Below are positions 12,101-21,644 of a stretch of 64,000 nt of DNA, piece after piece. Numbering within the stretch: position 1 is the stretch's first letter; the number at the start of each line of letters is the position of its first letter. This DNA comes from Serilophus lunatus (lineage: Eukaryota > Chordata > Aves > Passeriformes > Eurylaimidae). The DNA is taken from assembly GCA_013399895.1 (NCBI GenBank), contig VXBA01001647.1, positions 971,908 through 1,035,907 of the forward strand. The letters run 5' to 3'. Position numbers and translations under genes: made by a program. The notes beneath the pieces were generated by a model, which worked only from the letters and a program-made list of their open reading frames with translations, ran no database searches and had not been told where the DNA came from.

Positions 12101-15100
12101 GCATTTTCTTTTCCTTTGCTGTTTAGTTATTGGTTTTGACACAACTTAGCCAACAGAACACGCTGTCCTCCTTCATATCTGTGTCAGACTACCAGCAGGA
12201 TGTGCCAGAGATCAGCTAAAACATCATACAAAATAAAGGAAGGCTTTTGAAGTGATCAGCATGGACAAAAGCAATACAGGTATGGATTAACTGAAATCGT
12301 GTATGCCCAACTTTTTCATGCCTATTAATTTAGAGCATATCTAAATTCTGCTTATAAACTCCTGAGGATAGAAATTAGTTATATCATGTGGCATGTATTC
12401 ACAAGGGGACAGAGTACACATAAGTAGCAGAAGAATGCCAAAATATGAGGTTTCTGTGACTTTATGATACAATTTTAGATAAATCCAGAAATGTTGCAAA
12501 GGTTACAAACTACTGCTGATTTAAGGCTGTAACAAGCTGTGTGTTCACACCAGCTGCTTCTGCTGAAGTAAATTTAAGTGATGCCCACAGACATCACTTC
12601 AACATCACAGAGACACGGGCCCACAGTGGCACATGAGACTTGGCACAGACCCTGCAATGACATATCCCTGTCCTTACCCCTTGTTACTGTAACGGCTCTG
12701 AACTGTAGCATCAGAAGTCCCCAGCTCAATTCTTCCACTCATTAAACAGCTTTCATGGAGCAGTCCTGGGAACATTGCCCTTGTTCTCCCTATCCCTCAC
12801 CGAGTTCCCAGAGCCCAGCACAATGCAACGCTGCGTTGGCTGTAGCTCCCAGTGGTCTCCATTGTTTTAACTACTAAAGGACAATCAACAGATTATTTAT
12901 CTCTTTGTTAACGGATGCTATCCCTGCAAACAACAGAGACCTTTCTATCAAGAGGAAAAATTCACATTGAGCACGCAGGGAAACGTGGCCCACCTGCACA
13001 AAAGCATTTTTCTTCCAGAAACATCCCACTGTATCCAGTTCTGATTCTGGATATATACAATAGTCCTGTATGGTTCTGCTACATTCCAGCAAAGATTTAC
13101 TATTTATGACATCTTATTAGAAGACCTTTTAAACATTGTTCTTGATGCCATGCTGTTTAGCCACAAAATAAAGTTTGAGGGTTAGGAATTTTTTCCCCTA
13201 AAAGGAAATTGTCATAGAAATCATGATTTTCTCAGCTAGGGATGCAGTTTTAGCACTCTGGCACTGAAACACTTGCAGGAAAGATCATTAGTTGTTTAAT
13301 ACTTACTTGGTCACCACTGTCACAGATCTATACAAGTCTCTTCTCTCAGGATTATCAGGCTTACCTTAACTAATCTCTTGTTCTGAGCTCTGTTTACCTC
13401 TGTTTAGATCTCTTAACACAATCATCTCTGTGCCTTCCTCATGCTTGCCCCACTGCACACCTACAAGCCTGGTGATCTGCTTACTTTTAATTACCTGGTA
13501 AATAAATGCTGCTGACATACAAATTTACATCAGAAGGACACATAAATGCCTTTTAAAATATATAGTTTTAGAAGCACTACCATGACTTTGTGTACAGCTT
13601 TTAATGACCAAAGACTTTAGCACCCTTCTACTCACTGTGAGATGTTTCTGCAGAAGTTGTACTTTTGCCCAGCTACACACACAGACTGCTGAAAAAACAC
13701 AGCATGGGCCCTTGTAACACAAGCCCTAACAGTTCACGTTTGCTAAGATTTACTGCTGCAAGAACCCATAAATCAGAAACAGACAAAAGTTACTTCCTTG
13801 CTTTAAGGACAGTTGGCTTGCAGTGGCTCAGTGAGAACTCTTACAAGCAGTGACAGAATTACAAGGCTTAAGCAGAAGGAAAAAACCAAAGTCATGGGTC
13901 AACAACAGACAGTTTTAGACAGGTATCTCCTTCTCCTCACTGAAAATTTGGAAGACCAAAGATTCTCCCTTTTGTTCCCGTTCTTCATCTCTGACCTAAA
14001 TTTCTCCAGTTACTTCCTCCAACACAATCCTCTTCCTAAGAACAGATCAAACAGGGTACTCCCTCTGTTTAACCATTGTGCTTTCAATACTACAGGTGTA
14101 TGAACCTTTCTTCACTGAACTGCACATAAGGCACCTCTGAAGACCAGGCAGGGAGCAAAAAGGAAGAGATAAGACCAGGGAGTCCTCAGATCAGACATAA
14201 AAGCAATCCATCAGCACCAGATACGAAACATGTTTTACCGGATATCAAACGCCTTCACGTAGGGATTAATGCTGGCAACTCTGATGGTGAGGAACTGCAC
14301 AGGAACGTTTGAGTCTGGGGTGAGTTCATGTTGTCTGGAGTCTGTCACCGTCAAATGAATGTCCTGCTGCTGGGCAACGTGTAAACAGTAGGTGGTCACT
14401 TTAATCACCCACGTGTCTGTAACGATCACTCTCGCTCCTGGGGCTCCAGTAGCAAATTTGTCGATTCTCCTAAATTCTGTATTGATGGAGGAAGCCACTG
14501 CCCTCCACCCTGACTGTGGGAGAGCATGAACAGCAAGTGTTCGGGCCAGTGGATGATTATTCCAACCTTTCCGTGACCAGTAATATGCCAGGGCACCGGC
14601 GACTGCTGGAAGGAGAACTGCGAAGAAGAAGAAAGTTTTCCATTCTTTTGAAGCCAGGTAGAAAAAGCAAAGATGTTTTTCAGGTGCAGCAAAGCACATA
14701 CCAAGGTAATAGCCTGCAAGGAAAAAAAACAAACTTGCTTTCAGAAACCAATCCAGTACACACATAAGTACATACCCCTAAATCATATGGTATCTCACCA
14801 GTGAGCTCACTTCCAGGAGAGTTACTGTACTTCTGGATGACTTCAAATTGAAGCCTCTTGTCCTAGACAATGAGGTCAAGTCATACCTGTCAGTGATTTT
14901 GATGTACCTGAACAAAGCTGATTTGAATTTGCAGGCTGAATAAAATTACTTGCAAGATGGCACTTTTACCAGCATTACATGCCTAAAGACAAACAATTTG
15001 AATTTGTTGAATAGAATTACTTGTAAGACGCCACTTTTGCCACAACAATATACCTAAAGGAAAGCGATTTGAATTTGTTGGTCGCATTACCTGCGAGACG

Positions 15101-15549
15101 GCCACTTCTGCCAGAATTATATACCTCAAAACAAGATGCTGTTGGTTGTTCTGCTGGAACAGAACCACCTCTAAGACGCCACTTAGTTTTACCAGAATTA
15201 CACGGCCAGAGAAAGGCGAGCTGAATCCCTCGGTTATAAAAAACCCCGCAATTCCTTCGTGCCTGCTTGAGCTCAGTTGCAGCCACGCAGGCGGTCGCAC
15301 AGCTCGGGGTGCGCGTTAGGAAAGGCGCCCCGAACGACACTCACCCAGGGGCAGGAGGGAGTGAGCCAGCAGCGTGCCCGTGCTCCGCCGCAGGTGGTAC
15401 TGCACGAAGGCCGCGTCCTCGCTGCCCAGCCAGGCGGACAGGAGGCTCTGCACCGTCAGCCCCGCCGAACGCACCTCGTCGGGCGGGAACACGAAGCACA
15501 CGGCGAACACCACGTAGGCCAGAGTGAAGGTCACCGCGGGGCTCTCCAT
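8938..15549 (-). CDS. TMEM129: TMEM129, ER-membrane RING E3 ubiquitin ligase, complete
   Basis: Four exons (15549-15345, 14713-14239, 11955-11796, 9186-8938) join to 1,089 bases, 362 codons plus stop, the same length as human TMEM129. The start MESPAVTFTLAY is close to the human MDSPEVTFTLAY. Hydrophobic segments near the N-terminus and around residues 70-120 fit its multi-pass ER topology. The C-terminal cytosolic domain has an unusual all-cysteine RING: C285/C288, C309/C312/C314, C319/C322 and C346/C349, with CQQCYCRPMWCLTCMGKWF as the core and CPTCRAKFC near the end. The family works with Derlin-1 in ER-associated degradation and is the ligase that US11 of cytomegalovirus exploits to degrade MHC class I. 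All introns are GT-AG and all key cysteines are intact. It is divergent from TACC3 across about 2.7 kb. Confidence 0.97.
9187..11795 (-). other. TMEM129 intron 3
   Basis: 2.6 kb of AT-rich noncoding DNA. No clear transposon or extra exon was seen. The segment near 11.53-11.65 kb is very AT-rich, with many TAATTA-type homeodomain-like words. Confidence 0.6.
11796..11955 (-). CDS. TMEM129: TMEM129 coding exon 3
   Basis: The acceptor is TTTTTTCTTCAG and the donor is CTCAG|GTGAGA, ending in phase 0. It encodes LNSTEYGELREKLRAPI and VVIHQSLSDLFLETFTSLVE, nearly identical to the human protein. Confidence 0.96.
11956..14238 (-). other. TMEM129 intron 2
   Basis: 2.3 kb of noncoding sequence. I saw no exon, RNA gene or recognisable transposon in it. 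Confidence 0.6.
14239..14713 (-). CDS. TMEM129: TMEM129 coding exon 2
   Basis: The acceptor is TCCTTGCAG and the donor is ATCCG|GTAAAA, phase 2. It encodes GYYLGMCFAAPEK, a strongly hydrophobic segment (FFFFAVLLPAVAGALAYYW) and the conserved NTEFRRIDKFATGAPGAR and VIVTDTWVIKVTTY blocks. Confidence 0.96.
14917..15208. repeat. Diverged tandem array, about four units of 70-78 bp, in TMEM129 intron 1
   Basis: The word 'atttgaattt' starts at 14921, 14996 and 15067. The word 'agacg' (or 'agatg') starts at 14955, 15026, 15096 and 15174. Each unit continues with 'cacttttaccag' or 'cacttctgccag' and then 'attatatacct' or a close variant. The fourth unit has lost the 'atttgaattt' word. Units differ by substitutions and small indels, so the array is old. 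Confidence 0.88.
15345..15549 (-). CDS. TMEM129: TMEM129 coding exon 1
   Basis: Starts at the ATG of MESPAVTF and ends LLPLG at donor CTGG|GTGAGT, with phase 1. It carries the first membrane segment (LAYVVFAVCFVF) and the LTVQSLLSAWLGSEDAAF stretch shared with the human protein. Confidence 0.96.
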
Positions 15550-15970
15550 GCTGCGCCCCGCCGGGGCACGGAGCGGGGCGGGGGGGGGAGCGAGCGGGAG
15601 CTCCCGCCGCACCCCCGGATGCTCCAGGCGGAGGGAGCTGCGATTCCTGCCCCCCTGCTCCGCCCCGCCCCGCTCCGCTCCGGCGGCACTTCCCGCCGCA
15701 GCCCCGGATGCGCGGGGCGGGCGCTGCCGGGGCGGGGACCGCCAGTGCGAGGGGAGGCGGGTCCCTGCCTGCTTGCCTGCCTTCCCTGTCTTCCGTGTCC
15801 TCCCTCCTTCCCTCCCTGTCTCCCTCCATCCGTCCATCCGTCCGCTCCCGCCCCTCCATGGCTCGGCGCGATCCCCGAGGCGCGGCCCCGGGCACAGCCC
15901 GCACCCCGTGCCTGCCCAGCCCGGCCGGGACACGCAGCCCTTCCCCGCGGTCATGCTCCACCGGCCTGGC
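15350..15970 (-). promoter_or_regulatory. CpG-island promoter of TMEM129
   Basis: Very CpG-rich sequence covers coding exon 1 and extends about 400 bases upstream of the TMEM129 ATG. No TATA box is evident. The upstream edge (about 15.77-15.85 kb) is a pyrimidine-rich run of ccctcc, ccttcc and tccgtccatccg words. Confidence 0.7.
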
Positions 15971-16814
15971 GATAGGAACAGATTCCAGTTTTTTATTAAC
16001 GTGAAAGAGCTCTCTGTTGGATGAAGGCAGCGTCCTTCCGAAGCAGGGAAATGGGCTGTTTTACTTAAGGGTCCGAAAAAACGGCTTTGTTTTCCCTTGT
16101 GTACTTTATATAATATCTTCTAATATTTTTCCAGTATTTTCTGATTCCAAGACAGGGATGTAAGACCTTAAATGCCCTAAAGGGAGACAAATGTTGAGAT
16201 GCCTTTGCACACCACCAAACATAGTAAAAGAATCCCCTAACTGGGATCTCTGGTTACTATTGAAGTACAAATAATAGCTAATAACCACAAGACTTGCCAT
16301 TTCTCATGGAATGTACTGAACCCCCTGCATGCACCTTGTAAAAATCACAAATTTCCATATTTGTCTCTTTCAGAGAAAGGGCTGATTGTGTAACTGGAAA
16401 GGCAAGGCAGAGAAATCGCCATGCAATGTTACACACAATTACTGATGGGGAACCAAGTCAATAGGAAATGCCGCCCCCAGAACGTAACATCTTAACCCTG
16501 GCAGATGGTTCATGTGTTACTATTGTGATGAAGATCAGGAATTCATGATGGTTTAGTGACTCTTGGAGATGGTTACATCATTAAAATCACGCTTGGATTC
16601 TGGGCATCTTATTTCATTCTAAAAGGCATCCTTGTTAGCAAGTTTATTGTTCGAACAATCATCTCGTTGTTGCTGTCTGATGACTCAACAGTAAGGACTG
16701 TTTTAATTTGCTGAATGGACTACAAAATTCAATAATAAACAGCAGGTTGTGAAGCAGCAAGCTTGCTTTCTGTGATTTTACACAAAATATTATTGAAGCA
16801 GAATAATTGAAACC

Positions 16815-16990
16815 GTAGAATCATAGGGTTTGGGTTGGAAGGGACATTAAAGATCATCCAGTTCCCACCCCTCTGCCATGGGCAGGGACACTTTCCACCG
16901 GATGTGGTGGTACATTCCCCCCCATCCCAGGCCACAGCATGATCCAATGCTTGTGAGGCCTCAGCCTTGATGAGCAGCATCCGAGCTGAG
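16815..16990 (-). mobile_element. CR1-type LINE 3' fragment
   Basis: Opens 'gtagaatcatagggtttggg', then 'ttggaagggacattaaagatc' and 'tgccatgggcagggacac', the reverse complement of a CR1 3' end. The right boundary is approximate. Confidence 0.88.
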
Positions 16991-17057
16991 CTCCTCTCGA
17001 GTTTATCAGAAACACTGTCTGTTCCCAAGAATTGCGTTGTCTCGAAAAACCTGCTTC

Positions 17058-17083
17058 TTTTTTTTTTTTTTTTTTTTTTTTTT
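17058..17083. repeat. T26 homopolymer
   Basis: A run of 26 T follows 'ctgcttc'. It may be a slipped tract or the tail of a decayed retroposed copy; no source sequence was recognised beside it. Confidence 0.9.
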
Positions 17084-18249
17084 ATGTGAACTCCCTTGGA
17101 ACCTATTTTTTTNTAAGTGAACAGCCTTGGAAACTCATTTTTTTTGCCTGCATAACAACCCAAGTGGAACGATATTTTTGTTCTCACACTTTCAGAGAAA
17201 CTTACCGACCCGAATCAGTGGCCAGAAGGAAACATGATTATGATTAAAGCCCACTCTCTCGCAGCCCTATAAACAGCAGTCCAAAATGAGACCCCTTGAG
17301 CTCTCCTGGACCAAAGCAGCCTGTGACCAGCAAACTCCCTCTGGGCTGGGACACCTCTCAGAGCCAGCAAACTGTTGAGTTTGCTGTTTTTCAGAGGATC
17401 ATCGACTGACCATGTATTCTGGGCTGATACCTTATTCCTCAAGGCTTAACCCATTGCACGTTGAGAAGATGCAAAGGCATCCTAAGCGAGTATTTCAGTG
17501 GCTCGAGGGGAATTTTTCACAGGTACCTCTTACAGACTCTTTATGTCTGTGTCCATATGCTGTATCAAATGGGGTACGAATGCTGCTTCCATACATTCTG
17601 AAGTACTTTAGATTTTTAAGTAAGTTATGCCTATAAGAGAGTTACTGTTGTCATCTATCAAATACAAGTCGTTTACTAAGTTAAGTTTCCAGTTAAGTTC
17701 CATTAAATGGCATTAAGTTTAAATGCTGTAAAGTCAAACGCTGATGGGCCTTTCAGCCAATATTCCTTTTATCCTTACTCTCTCCTATCCTTTTACCCCT
17801 CTCCCCCAGGCTTCCATAAGGTACTTTTGGGTCTGTTTCAGTTTGGACTAAGTGACTCGGAATTTTTGCTTGCTTTTTTTTTTTTTTTTCTCGGTGTGCT
17901 TTAACCATCCAGTAAGTAGCAAAGTGATCCTTGCCAAAAAATTTTACCGCACTCGCTGCTTTTATATTAAACCTGGGGGGGGGGTGGTGGTGGGAAAGGA
18001 AGTTCTGTGTTTTCCTGGTGATTTTTTTTAAGCGACCTTAAAACCACCCTTTCGCCACAGCTAGTTGCTCAGAGCCCCAGGGATGGGGCGTCCACCACTG
18101 ACGGCGGCTTTACTCGTGGCACGGGGACATAACGACGGGTTTCTATCGCGACAGAGGTTCCTCCCCTCAGGGCCCTGCACTGCCCGCCCCGCCCCGCGCG
18201 GGGGCGCAACACACCTTCCCCCCCTCACCCCTTCGCCCAGCAGGGCGCT

Positions 18250-18322
18250 TTTCTGATTGGCGGACGCGTTCCCTGCGCCGCTCGCTCATTGGCCGGCCGG
18301 GGCTGCCGTTGCGGTTTGAATT
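18250..18322 (+). promoter_or_regulatory. TACC3 core promoter: two inverted CCAAT boxes and a CHR element
   Basis: ATTGG (inverted CCAAT) occurs at 18256-18260 and 18288-18292, 32 bases apart, about three helical turns. TTTGAA, the cell-cycle genes homology region (CHR) hexamer, follows at 18315-18320, with GCGG just upstream as a possible CDE. NF-Y sites followed by a CHR at such spacing are the classic layout of G2/M genes repressed by DREAM and activated by B-MYB-MuvB. TACC3 is a known mitotic gene. The region is a TATA-less CpG island. Confidence 0.75.
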
Positions 18323-18422
18323 CGGGTGGCGGGGGCGGGGGCGGCGCTGCCGGTCCGGGGAGCAGCGGCCAAGGCGCGCGAGCCGCCTCAGCCGCCGGGG
18401 CCGTGCCGGGAACTGTCGGCAG
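18323..18422 (+). other. TACC3: TACC3 noncoding first exon (5' UTR), start approximate
   Basis: Donor CGGCAG|GTACGG at 18422/18423 lies just downstream of the promoter elements. The protein start is in the next exon, so this exon is untranslated. The transcription start cannot be placed from sequence alone. Confidence 0.6.
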
Positions 18423-18470
18423 GTACGGGAGGGAGGGAGGGAGGGAGCGAGCGAGCGAGCGGGGACCCCG

Positions 18471-18745
18471 GACCCCTCAGGGGAGTTTGGAGGGGGNNNN
18501 NNNNNNNNNNNNNNNNNNNNNNNNNNNNNNNNNNNNNNNNNNNNNNNNNNNNNNNNNNNNNNNNNNNNNNNNNNNNNNNNNNNNNNNNNNNNNNNNACTC
18601 TGGGTTTGGGGTGGGGACGCGGGGACCTCTCGATGAGTTTGAGGGCGGGTTGGGGGGCACAGGGTCGGGGACCCCCCGTGGGACTGATGGAGGAATNCTG
18701 GGGGGAGCGGCTGGAGGAGCCCTCTGTAAGTTTGGGGTGGGACCG
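18471..18745. repeat. Degenerate GC-rich minisatellite around the gap
   Basis: A similar block occurs three times: 'ggacccctcaggggagtttg' from 18471, 'ggacctctcgatgagtttga' from 18623 and 'gagccctctgtaagtttggg' from 18717. Each is followed by a G-rich run. Spacing of the last two is about 94 bases. The gap sits between copies one and two. Confidence 0.55.
18497..18596. other. Assembly gap of exactly 100 N
   Basis: One hundred N lie inside the GC-rich start of TACC3 intron 1. A round 100 is normally a placeholder, so the true length is unknown. Isolated N also occur at 4639, 17113 and 18697. Confidence 0.95.
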
Positions 18746-19222
18746 GGGTCACCTCCAGCCGAGGCGTTTTAGGGACGTTTCTGTGAGTCTCAGACTAAGA
18801 GGTTTGTGGGGAGTTTCTGTCAGATTCGGGATGAGGCCGGAGCTTGGGGGTGAACGGGAGGAGGGTGTCGAAGGTGGAGCTTAGGTGCCCTCTCATGAAT
18901 CCGGGAACGAGATGAGGCTCTTGAGAGCCTCTCTGTGTTTCGAGGATGGTGTAGGGCTGATGGAGGCCTCGGGTGTCTCAGAAGTAAAGCGTGGACCGAG
19001 GCAATGTTGGGCTTTTTTTTTTTTTGCGTGTTTCTTTTTTTTCGCTTAAATCACAGCTCGGTGCAGTGGAGGGCAGGGACGGAGCTTTCCCGGAGAGCCT
19101 GCACAGCCTTCCCTGGCACTGCTGCTCCTCACCTGCAGGCAGGGGGAAGGTGATGGAAACAGGCTTGTGCCTGCATCAGTATTCTTCTAAAGCTAGGAGC
19201 AATTTGCCTTTAGTGAACTTCC

Positions 19223-19343
19223 ACAGAATCATGGAATGGCTTGGGTTGAAAAGGACCTTGAAATTCCATCGAGTTCCAACCCCCTGCCAGGGGCAGGGAC
19301 ACCTTCTATGGACCAAAGCTTCATCCAGCCTGGCCTTGAGCTT
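19223..19343 (-). mobile_element. CR1-type LINE 3' fragment in TACC3 intron 1
   Basis: Reads 'cagaatcatggaatggcttg', then 'ggttgaaaaggaccttgaaa' and 'catccagcctggccttgagc': reverse complement of a CR1 3' end, about 120 bases long. Confidence 0.88.
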
Positions 19344-21463
19344 TATTTTCCTGTAGTGGCAAAACGTGCTGCCGTTTGCAATACTTACCTTGGGTACTGA
19401 TCATTTTTTAAACAAAGATGTGACTAAAGCCTCCCTTCTCCTTTCATGAGCTTTACAAGCTCATGAACTTGTAAAGTACATTTTTGATCGAATCCTGACT
19501 CCAAATTTTTTAAATAAATGTGGAATTACTTTTAATGATTTAATCCTGGAAAGAAATTTGATTTTTAGATTTAATATCTAAAAATGCTGGGTAAATGTTG
19601 TGGATGTATGTGGTGTCAATTTGTTGGGTATTTTAATGACCTGAATTTGATTTAGCAATGGTGTACAAGTAGCTCAATGACAAAGGTGAAAAATTCTCCA
19701 AACAAACCTCCCCTGCTGATAGAGCATGTTTTAGAAGGTGTTGATAATAGGATCATTTTCTAGGCTAGTTTCTAAAGTAATTACAACAAAAAACCCTACA
19801 GTTTGTAAAGATTCCCTTGGTTTGTTGTCTCAATTTTAGCTTGGAATGAAGGAATGCAATGAAGTTCTCTTCAAATTCTGAGTGGTTAATGTAAAAATCC
19901 TTGATACCTGAAATAACTTGAGCTAAAGCATTAATATGGTGAATAAAGAAGGAATGAAGAAATAGCTAATACAGGCATGTTTTGCATGCCATTGCTTCTG
20001 TAGCCATTGTTTGCATTCCACTGCTGATTAAAAGTTCTGTTGTCAGGCTTTCAGAGAAAGTAGCTGAGCTCTGTGGAGAGTAGGAAGCAAATTTTCCTGT
20101 AAGAATTAGTGTAATAGTGAGAAAATGTGTACAGAGGCTTAAGTGCAGATTTTGAATATGTAAGGTCAGTGAGATGGAAAATGTGGCTTAAAATTTTCAA
20201 AGTATCCTTGTTACCTATTTATGACAGTGAAAACAATCATTTGTAGTCTTCCTCAGCTGATTTTTCTGGATGCATTTTGAATACTTGGTGGGAAAGAAGC
20301 CAAGGATTGGCTGTTTGGTCAAACCAAGCATTTGAGGTCACTTGGAATAGTTGTCATTGCAGAAAGCCAACACATCTCCACTTGGTGGTACTGATTATGT
20401 TGCATAAGTGCTATGAGGTAACTCACCAGTTCTTATGAAATAAATTACTTTTATAGCAGTTTTTCAGGCAACTAACTGCTCTTCTCAGGTGTCATCCTTC
20501 ATGGACACTGATTGTGCTTTGCTCTTCCTTGCAATGACTTTTATTTTTTAAAAAACCAGCTGTAGCATCACTTAGAATTAGTGTTAAACCTTTAAGAGCA
20601 GTGAAGGTCCCAATGGGAATAAAAGGTAGACAGAGTTCAAGTACCTATGCCTGGCCTGGTATATTTTAAGTGTGTTCTTTCTCTATTTCTAATTTTTTCC
20701 CACAATCTTTGTTGCAGCACAGGCTTTAGTTTCAAGTTCCTCACACTAGTAAGATTAGATCAAGACATATGATCTACTAAAGCTTGTGTTTATGTCCAGT
20801 GTAAGAACAATATTTAAGAAATACCTTTTTAATGACATTTTTTTCAGATTTGTATACCAACATTATCTATGCTGCAAAGGATTCTTAAGTACTGTGTTTT
20901 ACAAAAGCAACATGTGCTCAGACAGTGCAGGAAAAAGCAAAATAATGTGATGCAGGACTCGAATCCTAAACACACCCTTAGTAACCAAATCTGGTTTTGC
21001 TGTTTGCTGGTGTACAATGTAGTAATGAGACCAGGTGAGTAACACAGAGAAATGATTGTCATCCCCCCCTGGCAGAAGTGGTAGTTCTGCTGAGCTGGAT
21101 CCTCTGGTACGAGAGACTTACTTGGCTGTTCCTCACTGTTGGCTCAAGGGGTTGGGAATGAGGAAACATTGCAGATGATAGAGTTCCCTTTAAAGTATGG
21201 GCAGCTTAATTAGTAAGACTATAATGTGAATTGTGGAAGGCATAATATCAACAATTAACTTCTCAGACCCCTACCAAAAGCAGGAGGGCTGTGCAGTGCT
21301 GCACTGAGATACAGCTTCTCCATATGAGGACTTTCCATGCTTCCAGAACTGTCGATGTTTACTAGCCAGTGCCAGGCTGCCAACTTCTTGGGTTATCTGG
21401 AAGTGCATCTGCTGACCACACCCTCTCATTCATGCTGCTATGCTGTGTGTGTTGATATTCTAG
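19344..21463 (+). other. TACC3 intron 1, distal part
   Basis: AT-rich intronic DNA up to the coding start. No further exon, RNA gene or transposon was recognised. Confidence 0.55.
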
Positions 21464-21464
21464 A

Positions 21465-21644
21465 ATGAGTCTGCAGATTTTAAATGCAGAAAATGGAGAA
21501 AATGGAGGAAACATTAGGGATGATCTAACAGCGGAAGACTGTGGCTTTTTCTTTGCGCTGCCGGAACCCACAGGGAGACCTTCCATTCTCCGCCTGTCCC
21601 AGAAAGAAAACTTGCCACCAAAACCCGTGGGCAAAGCAATGAAG
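21465..21644 (+). CDS. TACC3: TACC3 coding exon 1 (exon 2 of the gene)
   Basis: The acceptor is GATATTCTAG, one base before the ATG; the donor is ATGAAG|GTAAAC, phase 0. It encodes residues 1-60 including the KEN box. Confidence 0.96.

Larger units (their letters stand above)
16020..18060. other. Intergenic region between TMEM129 and TACC3
   Basis: Noncoding DNA containing one CR1 fragment and a T26 homopolymer (both listed), with a single N at 17113. No open frame with family similarity was seen. Confidence 0.6.

Noticed and set aside
14983..15340. Minus-strand frames of about 105 codons in TMEM129 intron 1
   Set aside because: They run across the tandem array, and their apparent repeated residues simply reflect the DNA repeat. 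The frames lack splice junctions in phase with TMEM129.
15277..16024. Plus-strand frames up to 232 codons
   Set aside because: They are antisense to TMEM129 exon 1 and its CpG island, low in complexity (Pro/Ala/Arg-rich).
17058..17083. T26 tract as the tail of a processed pseudogene
   Set aside because: No flanking sequence resembling any mRNA was recognised and no target-site duplication was seen.
18289..18884. Frames running through the N gap
   Set aside because: They include unknown bases and lie in promoter, untranslated exon and intron 1 of TACC3.
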